Source: Lineus longissimus
Lineage: Eukaryota; Nemertea; Pilidiophora; Heteronemertea; Lineidae
Direction of reading: 5' to 3'
Assembly: GCF_910592395.1 (NCBI RefSeq)
Contig: NC_088313.1
Coordinates: 1,736,501 to 1,800,500, forward strand
Length of the DNA stretch: 64,000 bases
Shown here: positions 12,588-25,692 of the stretch, one piece after another
Layout of the letters: each line of letters opens with the position of its first letter
Numbering within the stretch: position 1 is the first letter of the stretch
Made by a program: the position numbers and the translations under genes
Notes under the pieces: model-generated
What the model saw: the letters and a program-made list of their open reading frames with translations, nothing else
Told to the model about the DNA's origin: nothing
Database searches by the model: none

Positions 12588-12841
12588 AAGTTCATAAATA
12601 ATCAATGTCTATTTCTAGCTAGCTGGCGATACTGCGGCTTCCCTCGTCCGTCGTCGTCATGTGCAGAACTATTGTCTGACAATTTTCACAACAAGTTCTT
12701 CTTCAGGCTCTCCCTTCCATGTCGACAGATGAGCACAATGGCCCTGGCCGTTTCATTTTGAACCAGTATCCAAGACTGGTCATCTTATCATTAGGACAGC
12801 ATGCAGGGCCAACTATTAAGAAAACGACGAACATCGAAAAA

Positions 12842-14160
12842 GGAGAGGGGGGCAGAGAGAGGAGACGGTGCCAGTGTCACCTGCGAGGGATCCGTAGACA
12901 GTTCGCCACACAACTGAATACAGGAGCCATGACACGGAGGGGGCCGGTGGCGCTGATAGATTTGTTGGAGGGAGAAGGGCCAGTGAGTTATCCAGAGCCT
13001 CCACTTCTTTATTGTCTACACACAGCACACACACACAACTGAAGACAGGAGCCATGACACGGAGGGGATTGGTGGCGCTGATAGACTTGTTGGAGGGAGA
13101 AGGGCCAGTGAGTTATCCAGAGCCTCCACTTCTTTGATGGAGAGGGGGACAGAGAGAGGAGACGGTGCCAAGTGTCACCTGCGAGGGATCTGAAGACAGG
13201 AGCTATGACACGGAGGGGACTGGTGGTGCTGCTGGACTTGTTGGAGGGAGAAGGGCCAGTGAGTTATCCAGAGCCTCCACTTCTCTGATGGAGAGGGGGC
13301 TAGAGAGAGGAGACGGTGCCAAGTGTCACCTGCGAGGGATCTGAAGACAGGAGCCATGACACGGAGGGGACTGGTGGTGCTGCTGGACTTGTTGGAGGGA
13401 GAAGGGCCAGTGAGTTATCCAGAGCCTCCACTTCTCTGATGGAGAGGGGGACAGAGAGAGGAGACGGTGCCAGTGTCACCTGCGAGGGATCCGTAGACAG
13501 TTGGCCACACAACTGAAGACAGGAGCCATGACACGGAGGGGCCGGTGGCGCTGATAGATTTGTTGGAGGGAGAAGGGCCAGTGAGTTATCCAGAGCCTCC
13601 ACTTCTTTATTGTCTACACACAGCACACACACACAACTGAAGACAGGAGCCATGACACGGAGGGGATTGGTGGCGCTGATAGACTTGTTGGAGGGAGAAG
13701 GGCCAGTGAGTTATCCAGAGCCTCCACTTCTTTGATGGAGAGGGGGACAGAGAGAGGAGACGGTGCCAAGTGTCACCTGCGAGGGATCTGAAGACAGGAG
13801 CTATGACACGGAGGGGACTGGTGGTGCTGCTGGACTTGTTGGAGGGAGAAGGGCCAGTGAGTTATCCAGAGCCTCCACTTCTCTGATGGAGAGGGGGATA
13901 GAGAGAGGAGTCGGTGCCAAGTGTCACCTGCGAGGGATCTGAAGACAGGAGCCATGACACGGAGGGGCCGGTGGCGCTGATAGATTTGTTGGAGGGAGAA
14001 GGGCCAGTGAGTTATCCAGAGCCTCCACTTCTTTATTGTCTATACACAGCACACACACACAACTGAAGACAGGAGCCATGACACGGAGGGGACTGGTGGC
14101 GCTGATAGACTTGTTGGAGGGAGAAGGGCCAGTGAGTTATCCAGAGCCTCCACTTCTTTG
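12842..14160. repeat. Long GC-rich minisatellite, unit 3
   Basis: This is the shortest tract, at 1319 bp. Its left end lacks the first monomers seen in units 1, 2, 4 and 6 and joins directly to the ccgtagacagttcgcc monomer type, a feature shared only with unit 5. Confidence 0.95.
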
Positions 14161-14299
14161 ATGTCTACACACACACGCACACGTAAAAGGTCCGTCTGAA
14201 TACAGCTTGGCCCCACAAAAATACACTCAACAACATGAATGATTCTTCTAATCATAAATTTTTATTTTCTCATATTCTTGATGAACATGTTGGTACGGT

Positions 14300-15220
14300 T
14301 TATTTTCCATAACCAGCCTCATCGCATTTGAATTGCCAGCTGCATGAGCTGACCGACTGTACCCCGGCACGACAGCATTGGCTGTGGGCATAGCAGAAGT
14401 ATCCTACCTCAGCACATTGTCTGAAATTAAATTTGAGTCATGAGGAATGGAACCAGATGAAGGATCGTCATGGAACAAGCACCAACGTTGTTTTTGTATG
14501 AATGAGGAGGGTAGGGACTTTACATGTATTAATCATTTTCAATATATTTCTTTGTCTAATTTCATTCGCCGACTTCGGGGAGCATTCAATGACTTACCTC
14601 CGTTTTTGGAAGGCGATATTCAATTCCTCATCAAATTGATTTTCAGTCGACTCGGCTAAAACCACAGAAAATATTTTGGAGTTTAAGAAATGAAGAAATC
14701 TAAGGAAGGTCACTCAGTAAACAGTTGAATATACCTTGCTTTCTACAGCAATAGCACAGTCCGCCACAACTAAGGCCACCTGACCGGTCTCGGACGACCG
14801 CTATTGCGTGAGATGATCTTTAGATCTGAAGGTCATCCTCAAAATCCCGTGAAATGAGCCAGAAGAGAGTATACGAAGATTCAAGCATGCAATTTCAGGA
14901 AATCGATACTTCTGATTTAGTGTGTTGTAGACCTTCGTCGATTGGCGCTGATTTCAGATGTTCATCCTCAGATTAGAGAATAGCTGTCAGATTTGATGAT
15001 CATCAGAATATCGGACTTCTGCTACTGCTGACCTCTCTTCCATGATTTCTCTGCCAGGCGCGTGAATTTTCACATCGCTTCATTTTAACCCGACGCGTTG
15101 CCGTCGCCGCACCTCTCAAACAAAATTGAACTATCTTCTACCGAAATTAGTAAAATAATACTTACTTGCTACACACGCAAAGGCCAACACTACAACCAGT
15201 AACACACAGGTGAACTTCAT
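14300..15220 (-). CDS. Secreted six-cysteine knottin-like peptide precursor, copy 4
   Basis: The exons are complement(15166..15220), (14598..14655) and (14300..14420). The precursor has Thr19 and Glu23 in the propeptide. Its mature domain is the same as in the reference copy at 5011-5931, with Gln at mature position 29. Splice sites, dibasic site, cysteines and amidation signal are all intact. The probable leader exon ends at 15572. By my reading its coding sequence is identical to the copy at 24773-25692. Confidence 0.87.
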
Positions 15221-17198
15221 TTTCTCTGCAAAATACATAAAATTGGAGTTGTGAGCTCTCTCATAGCAACCTTTTTCCAGAGGTCAAAACCTTCATTTCA
15301 AAGAGCGCCAGAGCCTGATGTCCAAGAACATATGCGTTATAATTTTTACGGAAATTTCTACCAAGTCTCATAGCTACCAATCACACTAGCGGGTACATTT
15401 TTATTGGAGCAAGTACAACTCTCTGGTGTCTAGCGTTACAGTTTTCCCGCGTAGCCGACCGCAGTGGGGAAAGTTCCTGTCGGACTAGGCGTTTTGAAAA
15501 GTCATCAACAAGATCACTAAACAAGAACACTTGAAAAGTCATCAACATGATCATTAAACAAGAAAACTTACCGAGCGTATAGATATTGTCTGTAGAATGT
15601 TTAGTTCTGATGATCCGCTTTCGTACAATCACTCAGCTATATGTCACTAACTTAATTCGCAAGTTTGTATAGTAGGCCTAATTTTTTTCATATTCCGTCT
15701 TTGTGGTATGTATGATATTAATGAAAATGTTAATTTTTAATAGCATATTATTCAGGATGATTATTATTCTATCATATATACTCGCATCGCTAGATTGGCA
15801 GCATGTTTTTCTTCTTAAGACCGGGTGTACCAACTGCAATTAAATGAAGCTATGAACATACTTTTCTGAGCAGACAATTCTGGACGGATTGTCTTATGTT
15901 CAAAAAAGAATGGCTTCACAAGATACAATGGTTGCGTAGTATCAAACCCAAATCACAAGAAGAATTTTAATTTTTCTGCGCTGAATTGTGTTGCAGATGG
16001 CCATTTCTACGAAGGACTTCGAAACTCAAAACTCGACTTCGAGATTCAAAACTTGACTTCGAAATTCAAAACTCGACTTCGAAATTCGAAACTCGACTTC
16101 GAGATTGACCAATGACCAATAGCCTTCGTGTGTGTAACTTCGTAACTTTGTTATCATTGCATTTTACTATGTGTTCTATGTACACGCCCACATGCACGTA
16201 CATTGTACCCGTATATCACGCACGTATACAGTCTCATGATGTGTACTATTGGTGATATATAGTATGTATACGGCCTAAACCGATTTTGAAGTGGGCGGCC
16301 AACCACACCACGACGTACACGTTTGTTAACTTTTTAAGAGAAATGGCTTAATGGCGACAACTTGGCCAGGGAGAACCACCCTCCTACGTGGTTACCCTCT
16401 GCTGATGTCAATGAGATAATATTTGGCAGAATTCACTTACCTTTTGGAAAAATGCTACTGCACTACGCTTGGAGTCCAACGACTGAAATGGTTGTTGGTT
16501 CGGGCAAGGTTTAATATTTGTAGCCAGGTCTAGTAGGGCTTATTCTGGATGTGCGTCGGCTTATTGAGCACAAAGCTCTCATGAATGCTTGGAAATTCTG
16601 CTTCGTCACTGCACTGGTTTCAAAATTCCATTGACACTCGACTTCAACTTCAACCTGTTACTCCTACTCTTTTTTTTTTCAAGTGGTAAGGATAGGTATG
16701 CATTCTAGATGACAGGGCCCGGATTTGAGAAGCCAGGATTTGTATTCTGGATGAACTGGCATGGATTTAGGACTAGAATTCCTCACATGCATTTGTGATG
16801 GACTCCATGATTTAGACATATCAGGTTCATTTTGCGGTCAGCTAACCATCCCCGAGAGTCGTTGCATCCTTACAAGAATTGTTATTTCCGGAGTAATTAT
16901 GGCTTCCATGCCTTGATCGCGTTCTCGGCGGACATCTAGAAGTTATTCTTCAGTCTCATTGCACACTCCAAAAAGGCGTGATACCGATCCGAAAAATCGA
17001 AAAATCTGTACATGCTTTTGATATCTATAGTATTTGTGGAATTAATCGACGACTTTTTAGGAATTCCCCGATTCCTTGTACAGCTAATTATAACGTAGAA
17101 TATAACTTATGAGTGATGTGGATCATATGTGGTGTGAACGTAGCCACATGCATCCCCTACTTTAACGACCCACTTTGATCCGGATCTGATTTTAAATG

Positions 17199-17214
17199 TG
17201 GCCACCAGGGGGCA
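17199..17214 (+). promoter_or_regulatory. CTCF-consensus-like motif, unit 4
   Basis: This is an identical 16-base copy in the same orientation, with the catag 3' flank shared with unit 1. Confidence 0.5.
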
Positions 17215-17468
17215 TAGTTCATAAATAATCAATGTCTATTTCTAGCTAGCTGGCGATACTGCGGCTTCCCTCGTCCGTCGTCGTCATGTGCAGAACTATT
17301 GTCTGACAATTTTCACAACAAGTTCTTCTTCAGGCTCTCCCTTCCATGTCGACAGATGAGCACAATGGCCCTGGCCGTTTCATTTTGAACCAGTATCCAA
17401 GACTGGTCATCTTATCATTAGGGCAGCATGCAGGGCCAACTATTAAGAAAACGACGAACATCGAAAAA

Positions 17469-19710
17469 GGAGAGGGGGACAGAGAGAGGAGACGGTGCCA
17501 CTGTCACCTGCGAGGGATCCGTAGACAGTTGGCCACACAACTGAAGACAGGAGCCATAACACGGAGGGGATTGGTGGTGCTGATGGACTTGTTGGAGGGA
17601 GAAGGGTCAGTGAGTTATCCAGAGCCTCCACTTCTCTGACGGAGAGGGGGAAGAGAGAAGAGACGGTGCCAAGTGTCACCTGCGAGGGATCTGAAGACAG
17701 GAGCCATGACACGGAGGGGACTGGTGGTGCTGCTGGACTTTTTGGAGGGAGAAGGGCCAGTGAGTTATCCAGAGCCTCCACTTCTCTGATGGAGAGGGGG
17801 ATAGAGAGAGGAGACGGTGCCAAGTGTCACCTGCGAGGGATCCGTAGACAGTTCGCCACACAACTGAATACAGGAGCCATGACACGGAGGGGGCCGGTGG
17901 CGCTGATAGATTTGTTGGAGGGAGAAGGGCCAGTGAGTTATCCAGAGCCTCCACTTCTTTATTGTCTACACACAGCACACACACACAACTGAAGACAGGA
18001 GCCATGACACGGAGGGGATTGGTGGCGCTGATAGACTTGTTGGAGGGAGAAGGACCAGTGAGTTATCCAGAGCCTCCACTTCTTTGATGGAGAGGGGGAC
18101 AGAGAGAGGAGACGGTGCCAAGTGTCACCTGCGAGGGATCTGAAGACAGGAGCCATGACACGGAGGGGACTGGTGGCGCTGATAGACTTGTTGGAGGGAG
18201 AAGGGCCAGTGAGTTATCCAGAGCCTCCACTTCTTTGATGGAGAGGGGGACAGAGAGAGGAGTCGGTGCCAAGTGTCACCTGCGAGGGATCTGAAGACAG
18301 GAGCCATGACACGGAGGGGAATGGTGGTGCTGCTGGACTTGTTGGAGGGAGAAGGGCCAGTGAGTTATCCAGAACCTCCACTTCTCTGATGGAGAGGGGG
18401 GCAGAGAGAGGAGACGGTGCCAGTGTCACCTGCGAGGGATCCGTAGACAGTTGGCCACACAACTGAAGACAGGAGCCATGACACGGAGGGGCCGGTGGCG
18501 CTGATAGATTTGTTGGAGGGAGAAGGGCCAGTGAGTTATCCAGAGCCTCCACTTCTTTATTGTCTACACACAGCACACACACACAACTGAAGACAGGAGC
18601 CATGACACGGAGGGGATTGGTGGCGCTGATAGACTTGTTGGAGGGAGAAGGGCCAGTGAGTTATCGAGAGCCTCCACTTCTTTGATGGAGAGGGGGACAG
18701 AGAGAGGAGACGGTGCCAAGTGTCACCTGCGAGGGATCTGAAGACAGGAGCTATGACACGGAGGGGACTGGTGGTGCTGCTGGACTTGTTGGAGGGAGAA
18801 GGGCCAGTGAGTTATCCAGAGCCTCTACTTCTCTGATGGAGAGGGGGATAGAGAGAGGAGACGGTGCCAAGTGTCACCTGCGAGGGATCTGAAGACAGGA
18901 GCCATGACACGGAGGGGACTGGTGGTGCTGCTGGAGTTGTTGGAGGGAGAAGTGCCAGTGAGTTATCCAGAGCCTCCACTTCTCTGATGGAGAGGGGGAT
19001 AGAGAGAGGAGACGGTGCCAAGTGTCACCTGCGAGGGATCCGTAGACAGTTCGCCACACAACTGAATACAGGAGCCATGACACGGAGGGGCCGGTGGCGC
19101 TGATAGATTTGTTGGAGGGAGAAGGGACAGTGAGTTATCCAGAGCCTCCACTTCTTTATTGTCTACACACAGCACACACACACAACTGAAGACAGGAGCC
19201 ATGACACGGAGGGGATTGGTGGCGCTGATAGACTTGTTGGAGGGAGAAGGGCCAGTGAGTTATCCAGAGCCTCCACTTCTTTATTGTCTACACACAGCAC
19301 ACACACACAACTGAAGACAGGAGCCATGACACGGAGGGGATTGGTGGCGCTGATAGACTTGTTGGAGGGAGAAGGGCCAGTGAGTTATCCAGAGCCTCCA
19401 CTTCTTTGATGGAGAGGGGGACAGAGAGAGGAGACGGTGCCAAGTGTCACCTGCGAGGGATCTGAAGACAGGAGCCATGACACGGAGGGGAATGGTGGTG
19501 CTGCTGGACTTTTTGGAGGGAGAAGGGCCAGTGAGTTATCCAGAGCCTCCACTTCTCTGATGGAGAGGGGGACAGAGAGAGGAGACGGTGCCAAGTGTCA
19601 CCTGCGAGGGATCTGAAGACAGGAGCCATGACACGGAGGTGACTGGTGGCGCTGATAGACTTGTTGGAGGGAGAAGGGCCAGTGAGTTATCCAGAGCCTC
19701 CACTTCTTTG
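17469..19710. repeat. Long GC-rich minisatellite, unit 4
   Basis: This is the longest tract, at 2242 bp. It matches the unit 1 tract monomer by monomer except for one extra 151-bp monomer near 18.1-18.25 kb. Confidence 0.95.
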
Positions 19711-19849
19711 ATGTCTACACACACACGCACACGTAAAAGGTCCGTCTGAATACAGCTTGGCCCCACAAAAATACACTCAACAACATGAATGATTCTTCTA
19801 ATCATAAATTTTTATTTTCTCATATTCTTGATGAACATGTTGGTACGGT

Positions 19850-20770
19850 TTATTTTCCATAACCAGCCTCATCGCATTTGAATTGCCAGCTGCATGAGCT
19901 GACCGACTGTACCCCGGCACGACAGCATTGGCTGTGGGCATAGCAGAAGTATCCTACCTCAGCACATTGTCTGAAATTAAATTTGAGTCATGAGGAATGG
20001 AACCAGATGAAGGATCGTCATGGAACAAGCACCAACGTTGTTTTTGTATGAATGAGGAGGGTAGGGACTTTACATGTATTAATCATTTTCAATATATTTC
20101 TTTGTCTAATTTCATTCGCCGACTTCGGGGAGCATTCAATGACTTACCTCCGTTTTTGGAAGGCGATATTCAATTCCTCATCAAATTGATTGTCAGTCGA
20201 CTCGCCTAAAACCACAGAAAATATTTTGGAGTTTAAGAAATGAAGAAATCTAAGGAAGGTCACTCAGTAAACAGTTGAATATACCTTGCTTTCTACAGCA
20301 ATAGCACAGTCCGCCACAACTAAGGCCACCTGACCGGTCTCGGACGACCGCTATTGCGTGAGATGATCTTTAGATCTGAAGGTCATCCTCAAAATCCCGT
20401 GAAATGAGCCAGAAGAGAGTATACGAAGATTCAAGCATGCAATTTCAGGAAATCGATACTTCTGATTTAGTGTGTTGTAGACCTTCGTCGATTGGCGCTG
20501 ATTTCAGATGTTCATCCTCAGATTAGAGAATAGCTGTCAGATTTGATGATCATCAGAATATCGGACGTCTGCTACTGCTGACCTCTCTTCCATGATTTCT
20601 CTGCCAGGCGCGTGAATTTTCACATCGCTTCATTTTAACCCGACGCGTTGCCGTCGCCGCACCTCTCAAACAAAATTGAACTATCTTCTACCGAAATTAG
20701 TAAAATAATACTTACTTGCTACACACGCAAAGGCCAACACTACAACCAGTAACACACAGGTGAACTTCAT
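19850..20770 (-). CDS. Secreted six-cysteine knottin-like peptide precursor, copy 5
   Basis: The exons are complement(20716..20770), (20148..20205) and (19850..19970). It has Ser19 and Asp23 in the propeptide, and by my reading its coding sequence is identical to the copy at 5011-5931. This fits the close relation of units 1 and 4, which supply exons 2 and 3 of these two genes. The frame, splice sites and poly(A) signal are intact. The probable leader exon ends at 21122. Confidence 0.87.
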
Positions 20771-22748
20771 TTTCTCTGCAAAATACATAAAATTGGAGTT
20801 GTTAGCTCTCTCATAGCAACCTTTTTCCAGAGGTCAAAACCTTCATTTCAAAGAGCGCCAGAGCCTGATGTCCAAGAACATATGCGTTATAATTTTTACG
20901 GAAATTTCTACCAAGTCTCATAGCTACCAATCACACTAGCGGGTACATTTTTATTGGAGCAAGTACAACTCTCTGGTGTCTAGCGTTATAGTTTTCCCGC
21001 GTAGCCGACCGCAGTGGGGAAAGTTCCTGTCGGACTAGGCGTTTTGAAAAGTCATCAACAAGATCACTAAACAAGAACACTTGAAAAGTCATCAACATGA
21101 TCATTAAACAAGAAAACTTACCGAGCGTATAGATATTGTCTGTAGAATGTTTAGTTCTGATGATCCGCTTTCGTACAATCACTCAGCTATATGTCACTAA
21201 CCTAATTCGCAAGTTTGTATAGTAGGCCTAATTTTTTTCATATTCCGTCTTTGTGGTATGTATGGTATTAATGAAAATGTTAATTTTTAATAGCATATTA
21301 TTCAGGATGATTATTATTCTATCATATATACTCGCATCGCAAGATTGGCAGCATGCTTTTCTTCTTAAGACCGGGTGTACCAACTGCAATTAAATGAAGC
21401 TATGAACATACTTTTCTGAGCAGACAATTCTGGACGGATTGTCTTATGTTCAAAAAAGAATGGCTTCACAAGATACAATGGTTGCGTAGTATCAAACCCA
21501 AATCACAAGAAGAATTTTAATTTTTCTGCGCTGAATTGTGTTGCAGATGGCCATTTCTACGAAGGACTTCGAAACTCAAAACTCGACTTCGAGATTCAAA
21601 ACTTGACTTCGAAATTCAAAACTCGACTTCGAAATTCGAAACTCGACTTCGAGATTGACCAATGACCAATAGCCTTCGTGTGTGTAACTTCGTAACTTTG
21701 TTATCATTGCATTTTACTATGTGTTCTATGTACACGCCCACATGCACGTACATTGTACCCGTATATCACGCACGTATACAGTCTCATGATGTGTACTATT
21801 GGTGATATATAGTATGTATACGGCCTAAACCGATTTTGAAGTGGGCGGCCAACCACACCACGACGTACACGTTTGTTAACTTTTTAAGAGAAATGGCTTA
21901 ATGGCGACAACTTGGCCAAGGAGAACCACCCCCCTACGTGGTTACCCTCTGCTGATGTCAATGAGATAATATTTGGCAGAATTCAATTACCTTTTGGAAA
22001 AATGCTACTGCACTACGCTTGGAGTCTAACGACTGAAATGGTTGTTGGTTCGGGCAAGGTTTAATATTTGTAGCCAGGTCTAGTAGGGCTTATTCTGGAT
22101 GTGCGTCGGCTTATTGAGCACAAAGCTCTCATGAATGCTTGGAAATTCTGCTTCGTCACTGCACTGGTTTCAAAATTCCATTGACACTCGACTTCAACTT
22201 CAACCTGTTACTCCTACTCTTTTTTTTTTCAAGTGGTAAGGATAGGTATGCATTCTAGATGACAGGGCCCGGATTTGAGAAGCCAGGATTTGTATTCTGG
22301 ATGAACTGGCATGGATTTAGGACTAGAATTCCTCACATGCACTTGTGATGGACTCCATGATTTAGACATATCAGGTTCATTTTGCGGTCAGCTAACCATC
22401 CCCGAGAGTCGTTGCATCCTTACAAGAATTGTTATTTCCGGAGTAATTATGGCTTCCATGCCTTGATCGCGTTCTCGGCGGACATCTAGAAGTTATTCTT
22501 CAGTCTCATTGCACACTCCAAAAAGGCGTGATACCGATCCGAAAAATCGAAAAATCTGTACATGCTTTTGATATCTATAGTATTTGTGGAATTAATCGAC
22601 GACTTTTTAGGAATTCCCCGATTCCTTGTACAGCTAATTATAACGTAGAATATAACTTATGAGTGATGTGGATCATATGTGGTGTGAACGTAGCCACATG
22701 CATCCCCTACTTTAACGACCCACTTTGATCCGGATCTGATTTTAAATG

Positions 22749-22764
22749 TGGCCACCAGGGGGCA
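22749..22764 (+). promoter_or_regulatory. CTCF-consensus-like motif, unit 5
   Basis: This is an identical 16-base copy in the same orientation and unit position. Confidence 0.5.
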
Positions 22765-23018
22765 AAGTTCATAAATAATCAATGTCTATTTCTAGCTAGC
22801 TGGCGATACTGCGGCTTCCCTCGTCCGTCGTCGTCATGTGCAGAACTATTGTCTGACAATTTTCACAACAAGTTCTTCTTCAGGCTCTCCCTTCCATGTC
22901 GACAGATGAGCACAATGGCCCTGGCCGTTTCATTTTGAACCAGTATCCAAGACTGGTCATCTTATCATTAGGACAGCATGCAGGGCCAACTATTAAGAAA
23001 ACGACGAACATCGAAAAA

Positions 23019-24632
23019 GGAGAGGGGGGCAGAGAGAGGAGACGGTGCCAGTGTCACCTGCGAGGGATCCGTAGACAGTTCGCCACACAACTGAATACAG
23101 GAGCCATGACACGGAGGGGGCCGGTGGCGCTGATAGATTTGTTGGAGGGAGAAGGGCCAGTGAGTTATCCAGAGCCTCCACTTCTTTATTGTCTACACAC
23201 AGCACACACACACAACTGAAGACAGGAGCCATGACACGGAGGGGATTGGTGGCGCTGATAGACTTGTTGGAGGGAGAAGGGCCAGTGAGTTATCCAGAGC
23301 CTCCACTTCTTTGATGGAGAGGGGGACAGAGAGAGGAGACGGTGCCAAGTGTCACCTGCGAGGGATCTGAAGACAGGAGCTATGACACGGAGGGGACTGG
23401 TGGTGCTGCTGGACTTGTTGGAGGGAGAAGGGCCAGTGAGTTATCCAGAGCCTCCACTTCTCTGATGGAGAGGGGGCTAGAGAGAGGAGACGGTGCCAAG
23501 TGTCACCTGCGAGGGATCTGAAGACAGGAGCCATGACACGGAGGGGACTGGTGGTGCTGCTGGACTTGTTGGAGGGAGAAGGGCCAGTGAGTTATCCAGA
23601 GCCTCCACTTCTCTGATGGAGAGGGGGACAGAGAGAGGAGACGGTGCCAGTGTCACCTGCGAGGGATCCGTAGACAGTTGGCCACACAACTGAAGACAGG
23701 AGCCATGACACGGAGGGGCCGGTGGCGCTGATAGATTTGTTGGAGGGAGAAGGGCCAGTGAGTTATCCAGAGCCTCCACTTCTTTATTGTCTACACACAG
23801 CACACACACACAACTGAAGACAGGAGCCATGACACGGAGGGGATTGGTGGCGCTGATAGACTTGTTGGAGGGAGAAGGGCCAGTGAGTTATCCAGAGCCT
23901 CCACTTCTTTGATGGAGAGGGGGACAGAGAGAGGAGACGGTGCCAAGTGTCACCTGCGAGGGATCTGAAGACAGGAGCCATGACACGGAGGGGACTGGTG
24001 GTGCTGCTGGACTTGTTGGAGGGAGAAGGGCCAGTGAGTTATCCAGAGCCTCCACTTCTCTGATGGAGAGGGGGACAGAGAGAGGAGACGGTGCCAGTGT
24101 CACCTGCGAGGGATCCGTAGACAGTTGGCCACACAACTGAAGACAGGAGCCATGACACGGAGGGGCCGGTGGCGCTGATAGATTTGTTGGAGGGAGAAGG
24201 GCCAGTGAGTTATCCAGAGCCTCCACTTCTTTATTGTCTACACACAGCACACACACACAACTGAAGACAGGAGCTATGACACGGAGGGGACTGGTGGTGC
24301 TGCTGGACTTGTTGGAGGGAGAAGGGCCAGTGAGTTATCCAGAGCCTCCACTTCTCTGATTGAGAGGGGGATAGAGAGAGGAGACGGTGCCAAGTGTCAC
24401 CTGCGAGGGATCTGAAGACAGGAGCCATGACACGGAGGGGCCGGTGGCGCTGATAGATTTGTTGGAGGGAGAAGGGCCAGTGAGTTATCCAGAGCCTCCA
24501 CTTCTTTATTGTCTATACACAGCACACACACACAACTGAAGACAGGAGCCATGACACGGAGGGGACTGGTGGCGCTGATAGACTTGTTGGAGGGAGAAGG
24601 GCCAGTGAGTTATCCAGAGCCTCCACTTCTTT
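23019..24632. repeat. Long GC-rich minisatellite, unit 5
   Basis: This tract of 1614 bp shares its left end with unit 3. It contains an internal duplication of a multi-monomer block: the stretch around 23.5-23.8 kb is repeated at about 23.9-24.25 kb. Confidence 0.94.
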
Positions 24633-24772
24633 GATGTCTACACACACACGCACACGTAAAAGGTCCGTTTGAATACAGCTTGGCCCCACAAAAATACACT
24701 CAACAACATGAATGATTCTTCTAATCATAAATTTTTATTTTCTCATATTCTTGATGAACATGTTGGTACGGT

Positions 24773-25692
24773 TTATTTTCCATAACCAGCCTCATCGCAT
24801 TTGAATTGCCAGCTGCATGAGCTGACCGACTGTACCCCGGCACGACAGCATTGGCTGTGGGCATAGCAGAAGTATCCTACCTCAGCACATTGTCTGAAAT
24901 TAAATTTGAGTCATGAGGAATGGAACCAGATGAAGGATCGTCATGGAACAAGCACCAACGTTGTTTTTGTATGAATGAGGAGGGTAGGGACTTTACATGT
25001 ATTAATCATTTTCAATATATTTCTTTGTCTAATTTCATTCGCCGACTTCGGGGAGCATTCAATGACTTACCTCCGTTTTTGGAAGGCGATATTCAATTCC
25101 TCATCAAATTGATTTTCAGTCGACTCGGCTAAAACCACAGAAAATATTTTGGAGTTTAAGAAATGAAGAAATCTAAGGAAGGTCACTCAGTAAACAGTTG
25201 AATATACCTTGCTTTCTACAGCAATAGCACAGTCCGCCACAACTAAGGCCACCTGACCGGTCTCGGACGACCGCTATTGCGTGAGATGATCTTTAGATCT
25301 GAAGGTCATCCTCAAATCCCGTGAAATGAGCCAGAAGAGAGTATATGAAGATTCAAGCATGCAATTTCAGGAAATCGATACTTCTGATTTAGTGTGTTGT
25401 AGACCTCCGTCGATTGGCGCTGATTTCAGATGTTCATCCTCAGATTAGAGAATAGCTGTCAGATTTGATGATCATCAGAATATCGGACGTCTGCTACTGC
25501 TGACCTCTCTTCCATGATTTCTCTGCCAGGCGCGTGAATTTTCACATCGCTTCATTTTAACCCGACGCGTTGCCGTCGCCGCACCTCTCAAACAAAATTG
25601 AACTATCTTCTACCGAAATTAGTAAAATAATACTTACTTGCTACACACGCAAAGGCCAACACTACAACCAGTAACACACAGGTGAACTTCAT
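24773..25692 (-). CDS. Secreted six-cysteine knottin-like peptide precursor, copy 6
   Basis: The exons are complement(25638..25692), (25071..25128) and (24773..24893). Intron 1 is one base shorter than in the other copies because of a one-base deletion near 25315, which does not affect splicing signals. The propeptide has Thr19 and Glu23, and the mature domain is the common form. The coding sequence appears identical to the copy at 14300-15220. The probable leader exon ends at 26044. Confidence 0.87.

Larger units (their letters stand above)
10062..14689. repeat. Array unit 3
   Basis: This 4628-bp unit is the shortest complete one. Its 20-bp minisatellite is at 11388-11477. From about 11740 it shares rare variants with unit 5: caaggagaacc, the cccccctac run, attcaattacc and gtctaacg. 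Confidence 0.95.
14690..20239. repeat. Array unit 4
   Basis: This 5550-bp unit is the longest. Its 20-bp minisatellite is at 16016-16105. It is nearly identical to unit 1 at an offset of 14688 bp up to about 18.1 kb. There it has one extra minisatellite monomer, which accounts for the 151-bp length difference between the two units. Confidence 0.95.
20240..25162. repeat. Array unit 5 (mosaic of unit 2-like and unit 3-like parts)
   Basis: This 4923-bp unit has its 20-bp minisatellite at 21566-21655. Variants up to about 21.4 kb match unit 2 and variants from about 21.9 kb match unit 3. This mosaic pattern is expected from unequal crossing-over or gene conversion between units. Confidence 0.93.
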
